From positions 25,994,527-26,058,526 of the forward strand of contig NC_083646.1 in NCBI RefSeq assembly GCF_963576545.1: a stretch of DNA of 64,000 nt. The letters run 5' to 3'. This document shows positions 36,261-49,791 of the stretch, piece by piece (position 1 is the stretch's first letter; each line of letters opens with the position of its first letter). The translations under genes were made by a program, and so were the position numbers. The notes beneath the pieces were generated by a model, which was given only the letters and a program-made list of their open reading frames with translations, was not told the DNA's origin and searched no databases. Source of the stretch: Limanda limanda. Its lineage: Eukaryota > Chordata > Actinopteri > Pleuronectiformes > Pleuronectidae.

Positions 36261-36266
36261 CACACA

Positions 36267-36351
<85 letters not shown>

Positions 36352-36354
36352 ACA
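36261..36354. repeat. CA microsatellite
   Basis: About 94 bp of CA dinucleotides with a CAGA interruption near each end. Confidence 0.97.
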
Positions 36355-37616
36355 TCCAAAACAACATTGTTGCAGGATCCCATAACTACAGGGGCAGAAA
36401 CTAACTTGCAAACACCATAGTCAGATCACAGATTTTTTTTTGCTGTTTCTCAATATGACTTTCCTACTCTATGGACACCAATGCCTGGTTCTCACAACAC
36501 AAACTTCAGCCCAATTAGCCAGTCTCAGAGTTTTGCAACTCCCTGATGAAAACCCCGGATTGGCGCTACAAGCAGCAGTCAGCAATCGCTATGTGTCAAC
36601 TGTTCGAAGACACAAACAGAGTGGCTGATGGAAATCTAGTCTGAGTCTTGGACAACTCCAGACTCAGAGCACAGAATGGGGTGATGGTGGTGAAAGTACA
36701 TGTAGTGGTGAGATATGCCCCCTGGTTTTTTTAACTCTGCACATGTCTGTATTTAGAAAATCACGCAGAACCATGTGTGTGAAGGACATGGTAACACAAA
36801 CTGAGTACCTGTCGGGCTCCTGTTGGGCTTGGTTTCGTTTTTTCTTTGGCTTGAGAAAGGTCGGGACAGAAGAAAGTGGACCAAGCCGCTTCAACTCCTC
36901 CAGTCTGACGGGTCATTTTGTGGGCAGGATGACACTGAAGAGTGGGGGGATCACTCAGATTCACTCTTTCTTCTTGTGTTTTCATGATTAAACATAATTT
37001 GGAAACAGGTCGAGGGTTTCTCCTGGTGGAAGATCTCAAAAAGGTCACTGTGTGTGTTGAGTGTGAGTTTGATTGTTACCTTACATGCCACCTCACCACC
37101 AGCACATGTGAGCATCATTTTCTATAAATCATGTGCATAGTACTCTCCCATACAGGAGACTCAGACCCCGCCAGACACAAAAAAACACAAAAAGCAAATT
37201 AAACATTTAAAACATTTTAATAAATGGTATCAAAATGGGACTTGATATGCAATGATAATTGTTGCAAGATGCAACTGTAAGGGTCAACGGCCTGTTCAAT
37301 AGGAAGTATCAACATCTGGCCTGGAGCAATAATTAAAACGGGAATTTGTAGTAAATCATGAATTTAATGTAGCATTCCACTGACATCATTCAGTCCAATT
37401 CTAAGCAGACATCATTTCCTATTAATGCAATCAGTTCCTTTTTTTCCCGACTGGCTGCAGTTTCAAAGTGATCTGTGCCTTTATTTTCAGACCTATTCCT
37501 CTGCATAACCTATGAAAGCTGTCTATTGATTTCTATGGCAACCGATTCATACAAGCCACTAAACAAAAAGAACCATGCCATGAATCACTTGCATAAAGAG
37601 CGCAAGATAATGTGTT

Positions 37617-37665
37617 AACATTTGTGCGTGTGTGTTTATGTGTGTGTGTGTGTGTGAGAGTGAGA
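37617..37665. repeat. GT/GA-rich microsatellite
   Basis: Imperfect GT run followed by GAGAGTGAGAGA. Confidence 0.85.
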
Positions 37666-39098
37666 GACACACAGAGAAACATTGAAGAGCGTTCTTGCAG
37701 TATGTAGAGAGTGATGTATTGCACAACTGATTTATATGTATGGGTGTGTGTATATGTAGGTGTGTGTGTCTCTGTGTTTCTAAGCAGCGGAGAAGCGAAG
37801 CGAAAGCTGATGTCAAGCGTCTGACCTTGTGTCGGGGTGTGTTTACCACCGTGTGAAATGTATAGAGTAGTATATACGTCATAAACATCCAATTACCACT
37901 GCTGCTTTGTTTATATCCTGATTATAAGATGAGAAAATCCTCACAATCCTCCTTCTGAAACTCTCTTGTATTGCATTATTGATGACTAGTCAGCTGTCGA
38001 GGAAGCCAGTTGTTTTTTTGTTGTTATTTTGTTGATGTTTTCTCATGCTGCTGCTGTGTCACACTGTAGATCACAACTGCTCCCTGGTCGCTGTTCGGTT
38101 CGTTCAGGCGGAGAGGTTACAAAATGCATCGTCTGTCAAGTTGATCTACAGGTAAACAAAAGAAACAGGAAAACATCCCTGGAGCAAGTTTTCAAGTTGG
38201 TGGAAGTTGTCATATTGAAATGTCAAGGACGTACACATGTGCTTATTCAACTAGATGTTGTTTTTTAAAGGCTGCAAGTTGCACTGAGAGGGAGATGCAG
38301 GGTTTCATCTGTGGCTCATGCTCCTCTCTAGCACTGTGTTTGCCAAGTGTGTGAGTTGCGCTTATTAAACATTTGTTATTGGAGTTTGTATGAGCGAGTA
38401 TCATTGCACAACAAGCATCAAAACCGTTTCGAAAAGCGCTGTGACATTGGTACTGATTTACATTCTCATAGAGTGAAAATCATGCATCTCCCAAGGTGTG
38501 AGGAGAAAATGGGCTTGATTTAGTCTTGACGACAGAGCAAGTTTAAGAATATCTAATTTGTTTGATAATGTTTTGAGGACCGTCAGGGGAAGGAAGGGTT
38601 TAAACCAGTGGTGTTGTGTGCTTCATGACTGTTAACTTCTGCTTTTCAATCATTTTACTGTCTTAACTACTTATTGCACCACTTCATGCCTCCTGGGCAT
38701 CTCCCTCGGGTCATCCCCATTACAATCTTTTTTTCATGTCATGTGACACATCAAGCCCCATTCAGAACTTCCCTTGGTTTCTTGGAAATTGACTTGATCT
38801 ATTTTCAGTGGACAAACTGTACTGCACACAAGTGGTTACTCTCTTATTTTCTTACCTCTCTGTAGCAGCTGTTTTCCATTACCTTATCAACAACTTTACA
38901 AATGTCTTTCTAAAAACAGACAAATGTTTCACTACCCATTTGTAGATTCATTTGTCTGCTGAAGATTGACTCTTTATATGGAACCTGAAACCCTACAAAG
39001 TATGAAGTGCTCTTTTAAGTAAACTCTTCAGATCTTCACATTCTTCATGCAAATTCATTCAAAATGTGGAGAAATATTAAGATAAGATTAAGATAAGG

Positions 39099-39285
39099 GA
39101 AGCAGATGTTGGGAGAGTAAGGTGCCTTGCTCAGGGGCACTAGACAGGGTAAGGAGAATCCTCTTGGATTTTTGGACAGATCAATCCAGGTTCTTCTTTT
39201 TGTTGTTTCTCCGTGGAGTCGAACCAGAGACCTTTTCTGCCCATAGTCCAAGTTTCTGCCACTAAAGGCATGTTGTGCTAACAGA
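39099..39285 (-). mobile_element. Second tRNA-like SINE family, one copy
   Basis: On the minus strand the head carries TTAGTGGCAGAAACTTGG and the B-box-like GGTTCGACTCC. The body follows with AGAACCTGGATTGATCTGTC and CCTGTCTAGTGCCCCTGAGC. The head differs from the other SINE family in the window. The tail beyond 39099 is A-rich (AGATAAGATTAAGATAAGG on the plus strand). Pol III promoter boxes are only partly conserved. Confidence 0.6.
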
Positions 39286-40445
39286 TGCTAAGCTATAGAC
39301 AGTTGTTGTTGTTCTGTGGCAGGGCTAAATTTATGGTGATTTAACATTACATTAGAGTTTAAAAGGTCTGTCAATGTCCATTTTTGAATTAAGTCTTCAA
39401 GGCAACATGAGACTTACAACATAGACAAGATTCACATTTTTACTGTCATGGAAATGATTCTAAACTCAGTGGCCCATTCACTGCCAGCATGCAGGGAATG
39501 CATCACTGGCAAAAGCTTAAAAAAGTGATAAGCACAGTAATTCTGGCAGGCTTTTTGTTTTACTACACATTTTTTATGGCTCATTGTTCAGTTTTTGGAA
39601 TCTACAAACCATTACTATGTCACAGTTTGGCTCGAGACTCTGAATTCCTTCAAAGAAAAAGTCCAGAGTTGGATTATATGACATAGTTACCGTATGTATC
39701 TGTTAAAGCATATTATAAATAAAATGCATTGTTTTATTATCCAATCTTTGAGCATACTTGTTATCCCCTCAACTTCCCTTCTTCCCCTCGGTAGCCTTCA
39801 GGCTCTCTCCGTTTTTTTTCTTTTCCGCAACTGTTTTTTTTGTTGCTTCTGTGTACCTCCACCTACATCTCTTGGTTTCTCCAGAGTGTGGCCTGACTTT
39901 TTGTGTTGATCGTCAGTCTTCCATCAGGAAGGCAGGATTTAGGAGTTTTGTGTTGGCCTTTGTCTCCGGGGCCTGATGAGTCACGCCCTCAGACTGGATA
40001 AATTGTCACAAATCAGACGTGGGTAACTGCTAAGACTTCACCAGTGACTCATAAGTGATTCCTACTTTAGACTTCGCACAGTACCCAGACTAAACAAACA
40101 CAGAAACACACACATACAGAGTGTTTGAGGAATCCTGGGAAACTCTGTCTTCCTGGTGACGTTGTCGATTGACGATGTTTTGCAAAAAGGGATTCCTATC
40201 CGTCTGATGGCTGGAGAGTCACTCTGTGTAGCCACATTGGGACATGGTCTACACCTGGACATTTTTGTACTGTATATTTTAACATCCCATTCTTCAAATT
40301 AAATATTAAGCTTTCATGAGTCTCCATGAGGAATAATAAAAAACAATTTTGACTGTTTGCATTTCTATACTGTTTGACATTCCCCTGGCACATACACATT
40401 TCAAATCCCCAGACCTCCTGATACAAACTAAATTACAATACATCA
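39286..40445. other. Noncoding stretch, nothing recognised
   Basis: No gene, RNA gene or transposon boundary was recognised. Confidence 0.45.
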
Positions 40446-40490
40446 CATATCATTTACCTGATGCTTTTATCCAAAGCTACTTACAATCAA
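40446..40490 (-). repeat. Retroposon 3' tail fragment, inverted
   Basis: CTGATGCTTTTATCCAAAGC followed by TACTTACAAT is the inverted 3' end of the family seen at 16174-16275 and 48457-48566. Confidence 0.65.
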
Positions 40491-40744
40491 AATCAAATAA
40501 AGAAATCCAATTTAGCGCTTCATTTAGCCAAAGATTTCAAGATTCAAGACTGTAAAAAAGCAGTCATTGGAAAGACGCAGAGATGAATTATGTACATCTA
40601 TTGAGCAATTGTTTTTCAGATTACCAAGATTTGTGTGTCAGGGTCTGTTTTCAAGGTTTGTTGCTAAGGGTTTGGTTATTTGGTCGAAACTTTGGCCCTG
40701 GCTACAGCTCTACAGAGACTGATCCATCTGTCAGCAATAGTCGT

Positions 40745-40960
40745 CAGCTGGACTCCTAATGGTTCAAAATGAAGCTGCCAAAGGTAGTACAAAAATCATC
40801 TCTCCTGCTCCAACTCACACGCATTGGTTATCTGTAATTTATAAATTCTACCATATGTTCATAAAAGTGTGTGAATAGTTTATCCCTACAATATATAACT
40901 GATCTACCAATTCAAAATTATGAACCAAGCTCAGGTCATCCGAGGAGGATATGTTTTCAT
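40745..40960 (+). mobile_element. L2-like LINE, decayed C-terminal coding fragment
   Basis: With frame changes the plus strand gives VQNEAAK, then THTHWL, then a hydrophobic Tyr/Lys-rich stretch, then NYEPSSGHPRR. This follows the order VQN.AAR, LHWLP, YK, YEP.R.LRSS in the C-terminal part of L2 ORF2, seen intact at about 5000-5225. Several stops show that it is old. Confidence 0.55.
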
Positions 40961-43900
40961 TGCTGTATTTTTGTTGACTGTCTGTCTGCCTTTTAGCAGG
41001 ATGCAATAAAACTACTGACCTGATTTTATTGGAACTTGGGTTGAGGTATGGTCCCCGAAAAATAAAAATTCACTCAGTATCTACACACCACTATGCCAAT
41101 GGAGGGGTGGGTGAAGTGTATGAGTCCACACAAAATGTGGGAGTCTCAGGGGTAAACAGTTTTGCAGCCAAATCCAATACAATTGGATTAACTGGTGACC
41201 AATTTTTCAAATGTAAAAAATTATCTGAGCGCACCTCCAGTGAAAGAGGCCAGCGGACATTTAGGCTAAAAACTGAAATTTGGTGCAGCTTGATTGATCA
41301 TGAGGGACTGTTGGGTCTTTGCAGAGGAATGTGCTCTATTGGGTGCCATTCTACTTTACAATCACTTATTTTACTTTTACTTCAGTCTGTATTAGCCTCA
41401 TGATTCAGCCATTGGACACCAATATTTGTTCATATATTTCTTTTGTATTTTAGATTTAATGTTTTACGATGTTTAAAGATTTAGTTTTGTTTCATTCTGT
41501 TTCATTCTTGTGAAAACAGAAAGAGAAATTGTGAAGATGAAAACAGTTTTAACGTGAAGTCGGCCGAAATACTCGATGCATGTATTGCAGTTTCTCTGCA
41601 GTTTTCAATTACGTCCTGGATTTTGCACATCGACCATCAGCAGTCCAGCCATTTACATTACCAGCTTTTGACCTTTATTCTATTTGATGCTGTCCAGACT
41701 CAAGTATCTCATAGTTCATCTTAAGGTTTTACCATCTGCTAGTGTGTGTAGTGTGGTAGCATAAGACTTTTTCAAAGTGCCATGTATTTAATTTTTTTCC
41801 AGAACAGTCACTAGCTGCTCTATTCCCACAGCTCTCCCACTGCAGATCTGCTCTCTCTCAGGATTGTGTGCCAGGTTTTTGTCTAATAGCAAATAATTTG
41901 TCTCCTCAAGACAATCTGTGATAGCGCTGTCTGCTGGGAATATATTACGTCTATCTTGGACATAATACTGACTGAAATTTTGCAGTCAGGAGGGTAGTGT
42001 ATTCTCTCTGGGGACAAATACAAAAGCAAATATGTTTATAATGACTTGTCATTTTATATTGTATAATCCATCTGATATTTTATTGTCTAGTGTCTAGTTT
42101 CATGACCCGAGAAATAAAAGAATACAAATCTGGCATCCCTCAATAAAAATGTATAATCAACCACAGTCTCTTCTGCATTTGTTATAGTGTGCAGGGAAAT
42201 GAAAATAGGGAACTTTTATGTAACAGCATGTAACAGTAAACACAGTGACCTTTCATGACGACAATGCAAACGACTCCCAGTGGACAGGTGGCTCTGTTAA
42301 GTACAAAGAGCTCAAACCAGGACAACAGGGGACACAAGAAATGAGGGTGATCAATCTGGCAGCTCCGTACCTGAATTATTTGTCCTTCCACGCACTTTGA
42401 GTCTCTGCCCTGTCTCTACACGCCACATAGCTCGTCCTGTCTACCTCATTCCCTCTTTTTCTTGCTGCTGTTAAAATGCAGACTGACAGCTGCACTTCAG
42501 CACCTCCGGCTTTAAACTCAAGTGTAAGTATGGTCCTTTTAACCCCTTATAAGTGAGCACCTCCTTTGACAATTGACACTGGAGAAGTGACAGCCTGTGG
42601 AGGAGCCGGGTCTGTGACCTTGAACATACACCGGGACTTCAAGAAGTTTCCAAAGCGGGTCCATGCAAGCTGCACTGACTCACTCGAGCTCAAACCCGAT
42701 CAGGTGCTGCTTTCACCAAGATTTATGCAGTGTGAGGGGGAATACGCACGTTTTTGTGTCTGAGGGGAAGTCTTTGGGAGGACACAGAGTTTCATGGTGC
42801 ACCAAAGGTAATGTGTATTAGTGCTTTTCCCTCAGAGTCCTAAGCCAGCCGGGATAGTCAAACACCTTTGGCCCCAACTAGCTCCCTCATCCCCCCCCCC
42901 CCCCCCCCCGTGTGCATAGGCAACTGAGTTCATGCAGTACAAATGTTCCTCTTCCCTCACCCATTCTATCATGTTAGTGAAGCAGTGTGAAGGATAAGTG
43001 TGATTACACCAGGGGAAAGAAATTTGATTATTCATCCTGAAGCTTGTGTTTAGCATTGCCTGTGCTACTTGGAGCTGCTCAACCAGTTCACACAGGGTAT
43101 GACACCACAAGCACCATGTGTTTTACATGATCACCATCTAATTGAGAGATGGAAGACTTTGTGCTGGAAAATTCGTAAAGCATTGATGTTCAGCCTCAAC
43201 ATCCTAAAGTGTGAGGCTAAGGTTTACACAACATAGACCGTCGCAAAGCAACCGGGTAACACCAAGATATTATACATTTTATTTTACTACACCTTTATTT
43301 TAATCACATTCTTAATAATAGAAAGCAAATCATTTCTTTCATGGACCTTCTGCTGTGACCACATATATCAAGGACCTGTGAATACAGTGTGCAAGCCCAC
43401 TTAAATCAGTGGATAAAGTAGGCTGCTCCGATCCGTCTTGATAAAATATATAAGTCTGATTTATAGTATATTGCCTGTCTTGATATCAGTTTTTCACAGC
43501 CAAGGCAGACAAGTGTCCACTTGAACCGGGGTGTATTGTAAAAGGTTTGAACTCTATGTGAGCGTGTGTGGGTGTGTCATGGATGCATGGTCGTGTGCAC
43601 ACAGATTTATTGCACTTCATGTGCAGGCTTGTTTAGCTGCAAGTGTGTGCGGACACTTTTGGTATTATCGTGATTTGTGAATTTTACTCCCTTTTAAAAC
43701 CTACAACCACAACATGAGATGCATAACTATCCTAAGCTCCATCAACACTATCCACCAAAGGGTAGCAATATGCATGGCTGTTGACCTAATTACAGCATGT
43801 TGTGGGTTGCCAGGTTGGAGAAATGCCTGTATTTTGACACCAAGTTTGACACCTGTTCTGACTTTTCTTTTAGTTTATTAATAAAAACCCACTGATGCAT

Positions 43901-44104
43901 AACCCAACAACTTATATATGCAAGGCCTCTGGACTACAACTACTGCTTATATTCACATCTTGACACCAGATAATTGTAAAATCCTTTTATAATGACTTAA
44001 TGACGGCTTGATTTAAAGCGAGACACCATTCATCAATTTACGCGCCACAATATGTTTATAACTGCATTTCGATTAAATAAAAACAGGCCACCATGTTATT
44101 ACTT
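40961..44104. other. Noncoding stretch, nothing recognised
   Basis: Contains a run of 19 C at 42891-42909. The ORF at 41029-41403 (124 codons) has no recognisable domain, and the ORF at 42566-42763 lacks a usual ATG start. Confidence 0.4.
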
Positions 44105-44235
44105 TGTTATCTCCACCAAGGAGGTTATGTTTGTTTGTTGGTTGGTGTGTATGTACACTTTGTGGAGGGATGTGATATGGATCCACAATTAAATTCCGGT
44201 GCGGATCTGAATCAGGGACTGAACCAGGATTTCTT
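44105..44235 (+). repeat. Dispersed repeat fragment (CTCCACCAAGGAGG type)
   Basis: ATCTCCACCAAGGAGGTTAT, then GTTTGTTTGTTGGTTGG, then GGATCCACAATTAAATTCC match a widespread animal repeat by wording, as in 34796-35240. It ends before a T-rich run at 44271-44287. Confidence 0.55.
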
Positions 44236-47200
44236 TCCCCCCTTTTTCTTTAATGTTGTGAGTAAGGCTGTTTTTTTTTTTTTTTTTACATTGTCACTGT
44301 TTTCTCAGAAAAATATTAATGATCTTGATGCCACTGATATCTATTTTATTAAAACAGAGCATGTTGTTCCATCTTTTTGAAGCCATATTAATTAATTTCC
44401 TTGCCAATTGATATGTAACCACATTAAAGTTGTTTATTTATTTAATATTTGGCTGCGGATTGCATATAAAACAACATTTGCATTCATTTGGAGGTGTGTT
44501 TCTGAACATGTAGTGGATGCAAACAATGGCACCTTTGATGGAACACAGATATTCGGCATGAACAGGATCAGAGCATTGTTTATTCTAGGAACGATCACTG
44601 ACTGAATACATGAGAGAGAAACAAGTGAATTGCAACAACTAATCACAAGGACAGGGTGAGGAAATGGATCAGAGGGGATGAATTGTGAATTGATTTCATG
44701 TCATTGTAAGTGTGAGTCTGTGGTTGGCTTTTGAACATCACTCTTTACAAAGTTTTTGGGGCCAGGATTTTCTTGATATAATCTTCCAGTCTCTGAAGTA
44801 CCTAATGGAGAAAAAGAGGCCGTCGTGATTGGTTGATCGTCATGGTAAATGTTCCTTGGTGTCCTGTTGGCTGGTAGCTGGCAGCCATCGTGATGCTCGC
44901 TGTTATAAAGATAAAAACCAAGACTCTCCATAGCATCAAGCAATCAAAGTGTTAAGTCTCCATGGAGCTGCTGCCATGTTTAACAGAATTCAATATGCAG
45001 GGATAAGGGTTTGTCGTCGGAGCCAGAGATTCTGTATTGGTTGGCTAATTGTAGGTGATGGTGTTTCCTGTTGTGGGAAGGGACATGCTGGCTCGATTAC
45101 AGTGTAGGGTCACTGTGGCCATGCTTAATAAGAAGCAGAATTCGATTCCTCACGTGTCTGGAAACGGAGCACATGAAGGAATCATACAACGGAGGGAGGA
45201 GGAGGAGGACGGGGGGAAGGGTAAAATAAAACAGGTCAGTAAAAATGTTGGCATGAAGAGCAGAAGAAAAGCAAGGCATTGATCCCTTTATTGTTTCAGC
45301 TGAGGAGCGTCCGCAGCCAGGAAGCTGTAGACAAAAGCCCTGTGGTGGGGCTAAGCATCTAGAATTATAGCACCATATCATAAACGAGGCGAGAGCTGCA
45401 CGCGCGGTTACACATGTCAGGAGAGATGAATACAGAGTAGCATCCATACTCTGTCTGTTTTATGTCTCCGTGGTTATTGCAGGTATTATCACTGCTCTAG
45501 GAGGCAATCAGCTGACGCCTGTTCTCCCTCCGTTGTGGTTGGAGTGGAGGGCCCCGGCGTCAGGCAGCTCCCTTCCAACACACTCGAGGTGAGTCTGTGA
45601 ACTCAGAACATGGTGTAGCCAAGGGGAAGACAGTCTATTCCAAGGAAAAGGCGCAGACTAATAATCTCAAAAGGCCAAATCTTTTCTCTTTCCATTACCT
45701 TTTTGTTCAAGTCATGTGTGTTTGTTAGGAGTACACCCACATCGGTTCAGGTTGAAGTCATTTTCTTTTATTTATTTTATTTCATAGCTTTTATTTCGGT
45801 TTTGCCTGAATCAATGAGCCTGTTAGTCAGCAGATGTTCCACAAACTACAACCTGAAACTCTCATCACCAGAATAAAACTCAGACCAAATAACTGATAAA
45901 GCTGTATTTAGCTCTCAGTGTGGCACGACCAGGCAACACTTAGACGCCTCTCCCTCTCCCTCTTTCTGTTCTCCCACTTTTTCCCCTGTGGAGTCCTCTT
46001 TAATCTCGTTTTCTCTTTACCTCCCACTCCCCATTTATTGCTTTCCAGATTTTTGTCAACATTTTAGCATGTGAGAAGAGGCACTGCTGGATCCCAGAAC
46101 AACAGTAACAGTCACATGAGGGCCTCAGCGTGAACTGTGACCCAGGGCAGGACTGTAACTCAGATACAATGACCTCATGAAGCACAGGGGAGAAGGACTG
46201 TTCTCAGGCAAAACAATTCACTAACTGCCACTAAGCAGGGAAATGATAAGAAAACAGCTTTAAATACATGAAAACTGGAGCTATATTTGATGCTGCTGTT
46301 AGCAATTACATATTGGTTGTATAATATACATCTCAGTTCAGTCCCTTTAAATTTCATATATTGAAATATGACCTGGGTCAGTGTGAGGAAAGTTTTGGAT
46401 ACTAATATGTATATTTAAGCAGAGTCCTGCTTTCTGCCCATGGATTGAACCTCTGGACAGCGGGTTTGCTCTGCTGGTTGCTAAAAGCTTTCCTATTCAA
46501 ACAGACAGGGAGTAATGACAATATTTCCTAAATGAGCTCCAACATTACCATTATGATATAATTTCTATATGTTGCATTGAATCCTCGTTTAAGAGTCAGG
46601 TAATGTCATGCATTAAGATGAACTATGGTTAGAATAAGGGCTATAGTTGATGCACTGTAGTTAATTTTTGTCAGAGTCATGTAAGTGGAGCTACAACAGT
46701 AGACACATCCTGATTTTACATTTTCTATGACCCTCACCAATTACCCCCTATGATAAAGAGTGTAGGTATATGGTGTGTATCTCTACAATCGTTCATCAGA
46801 AAATGAGTGAATGGCTTAGATTGTGTTGACAATGAATGAGGGGCTGCAGATATGATTAAAGTCCTGATTTTTCATCTAAGAAAACTTGATTCAAGCTATG
46901 AATATTTCAAGTACCAGCATTTTTATGGCAGCAGTATTCTTAAGCGATTGTTTGTGTTTTTACCATTGATCAATGAAGGCTATCAGTGGATTGTCTTAGA
47001 ATATGGAAGAAGAAATTACTTGATTTTTGCAAAAAGACAAAATAAAGATATGGCGAAGAACTCATATTGCAATAAATCTCAAAAGCTAACTTTGTGGAAC
47101 AGAGGTTAGCTTGGGCGCTCTCTAAAAAGCTTTTTACTTATTGCATCTCATTTGTTTAATCTTTACCAAAAGACACAGCTCAACTTCAATTCATTACCAA

Positions 47201-48456
47201 TATAAACTAACTGGAGAATAGCCCTCATTAGAGCTATACCTTCACCCATGCCCAACAAAAATCAATGAAGCTGCATCAAATCACCTAATGTCTTGGTTTT
47301 TTTTCATCTGAATATCTGTATTATTTCTGGAGAAATTCACAAAAATTTTGCAATATTAAAGAAAGTGAAAAAATGTATTGATCTACCATCCTAATCAAAA
47401 AGTAAATGGCATCTTCCTCGGCCTGTACACCACCCTTCCAACAAGTTGACATGAGATTGCCTCAGTAGTGTTTGTGTAATCCTGGTGGATATAGCAAACT
47501 CCCAAGTTGGGCTATTCCTTAGGTTGACTCACTTCTCACATAAAATGATACCCAAACCAAAATCAATCCATCAAGAATCAAACTCTAAGACCCTGCACTT
47601 GGAATATGAGCATTTGATTCATTCATTAAACATGTTATATACAGAATGTCTACAGAAGGACCGGCACACGTTCTCCCAGTTCCTTTTTAACCATTTACCT
47701 AATCAGTGGTCATCTCTTTCCTCATGGTATGGAAGCATCTGTCGTTTGAGCTGAAGAATTGCTGCACTGCAGGAGGGTTGTACTTATGTGTGCTGAGGCA
47801 GGTGTGTACAGTGTGGCAGGGATTCCACTCGCACAGGTATGATGCTGGAAAACCCTGATAATTACTGTCATCTTTATCCCAGATAAGTATAGCTGTGGCT
47901 CAGCGGTCCTGGATCAGAGTGTTGCTCCATCGCTGGTTCACAGGGGCTTGTCCGTGGAAACAGGAAAGGCTTTCAGGAGCTGCGCTTTCGCCGTAAAGCT
48001 GCTGCGATATGGTGGTTTATAAGCCTTTAACTGGTGTGATTTTTGCTTTAATGAGCACTTGAGGAGAGAGGTATGTTGAAAATTGGTAGTTTGTGCCAAT
48101 AAAACATTAGAACAAAGCTTCTGGCAGCCCTAATTTTTCAAAGTATCCGTCTTTGCTCCACTTGGAGGCTTTTCAAGTGTAATTCCTTGGTGGATGCAAA
48201 TATACAGAGCAATATATTGGGGTGGTAGTCCTTGCAGTTCTCTAACTGAGGTTTTACATCCCTGAACATGCATGTCGTTTAGCACCTTAAAAACATCATA
48301 TTGAGAACTGAAAGATGAAGGTATTCAGTGTATTTCAAGGCAATGCATTTCAATCACAGATATCTTTGAAATAAAGGGATCAAGAAAACTTTCAAAACCC
48401 AATCTTGAAAACAAGTCTGTTATTGTTTGACTGTCACTGCCTTATGTTGTAGAAAA
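44236..48456. other. Noncoding stretch, nothing recognised
   Basis: AT-rich and unique-looking. ORFs at 45055-45282, 45097-45447 and 46852-47109 show no known domain. Confidence 0.45.
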
Positions 48457-48566
48457 TGCTACTTTCTTGATTCCTGTTGGACTGGGTTTGTACACTCATG
48501 GTTGAATGCACTTATTGAAAGTCGCTTTGGATAAAGGTGTCAGCTCAATTCAATGTAATGGAATGT
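48457..48566 (+). repeat. Retroposon 3' tail, second full copy
   Basis: Matches 16174-16275 closely across its length, including GTTGAATGCACTTATTG and AAGTCGCTTTGGATAAAGG, and ends in an AATGTAATGGAATGT tail. Confidence 0.7.
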
Positions 48567-49591
48567 ATTGAGTGTTCTTCTATACATTTTTTTTCAATTG
48601 TCTCTGCAATGTTTGAAATGGCTGTACCTCATTTATAACATAACTGATCAATATGATTAAAAGAGAAGGAAGCACTATTGCCGAATTGATCTGAAAGACT
48701 AGAGTCAGTGTAGTACTTGCCTAATGTCACTGTTGGCTGAAATCCTTGCATATCCAACATATGAGCTTCTTAACAGCTGAGATACACCACAGTTGCTTTT
48801 TGTAACCCAGTGGATCAGATCAATGTTTTATAAGGTTGAGGGAGGCCAGAGAATTTGTTCGACTTACAGAGGACCATGTAATCCTTCATCTGTAGAGAAT
48901 CCATGAAAATAACTTACGTTGGTTCAAGGAGGTTTTACACTCAGTGATAGTATCATGCTGTAATAGTGACTGGTCTTCAGCAGTATCTACACCAGGGCCA
49001 ATGCACTGTTGCACCATCTGGGGAAAGTCACCCCAGGCCTCCCCCAGAGGACCTCTCCAGGCGGCCTGGTTAAACATCCTGTCTACAAATGAGGGGCGGA
49101 GATGGTGTGGAAACCAAGCTGGGGCTGTGTTACAAGCTACCCTCCAGAGAGGCTTGGGTCATCTAGACAGGAAATGAAAGGGAAGATGGTTGTAAAACAG
49201 GTTCTGCTCATGACTCATCAAGAGACCTGGCACTCAGAGCAGAGCAGCCTGTAGCTAGTCCCTCAGCTCGTTCTGACAGCAACTGTAAAGTGCCATCACT
49301 TAAATCCGGTCATAAGCTACTAGATGTTTATGTGTTAAACATCAAAAGAGTCAGAGTTAAAGTACCAGCTGGGTTGGTTTGTGTGACAACACATGGATAA
49401 TGCATTTGTCATAGTAGCAACACTGTTTAACAGTATAATTCAATCTAACAGTGCAAGGCTGGAATATTGGTTCTTTGAAGACTCTTGTAAACGTATCTGC
49501 AGGTCTATTCAGATATCATTGCAGGAAACTCTTGGCAAGTTACTTGAAAATAGTCATCAATCTTTTATACTAATTTTTCCAATCCCAGCTA
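48567..49591. other. Noncoding stretch, nothing recognised
   Basis: A GC-richer patch at 48985-49165 carries opposing short ORFs without recognisable domains. Confidence 0.4.
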
Positions 49592-49760
49592 ACATCGGGT
49601 GAGAGACGGGGGCCACCATGGACGGGTCGCCGGTGTATCGCAGCGCTGATAGAGACAAAGAACCATTCACGCCTCTGGTCACTTTAGAGTCTCCATTTAA
49701 CCTAAGCTGCATGTCTTTGGACTGTGGAAGAAAGGACCAGCAGGAAACCGTCAGGTTCGT
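49592..49760 (+). repeat. Dispersed vertebrate/fish repeat fragment
   Basis: GGACGGGTCGCCGGTGTATC, then GCGCTGATAGAGACAAAGAA and GCATGTCTTTGGACTGTGG are hallmarks of a repeat known across fish genomes, usually assigned to RTE-like LINE/SINE sequences. Truncated at both ends. Confidence 0.6.
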
Positions 49761-49791
49761 ACCAGAACCTCCTTATTGGGAGGCAACAGTG

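Larger units (their letters stand above)
35241..39098. other. Noncoding stretch with microsatellites
   Basis: Holds the CA tract at 36261-36354 and the GT-rich tract at 37617-37665. The Cys-Val and His-Thr ORFs here come from those repeats. No gene is seen. Confidence 0.45.

Noticed and set aside
36039..36411. Cys-Val and Thr-His ORFs of about 100 codons
   Set aside because: Translations of the CA microsatellite at 36261-36354.
41029..41403. 124-codon plus-strand ORF
   Set aside because: No recognised domain, no splice context and AT-rich chance-like composition.
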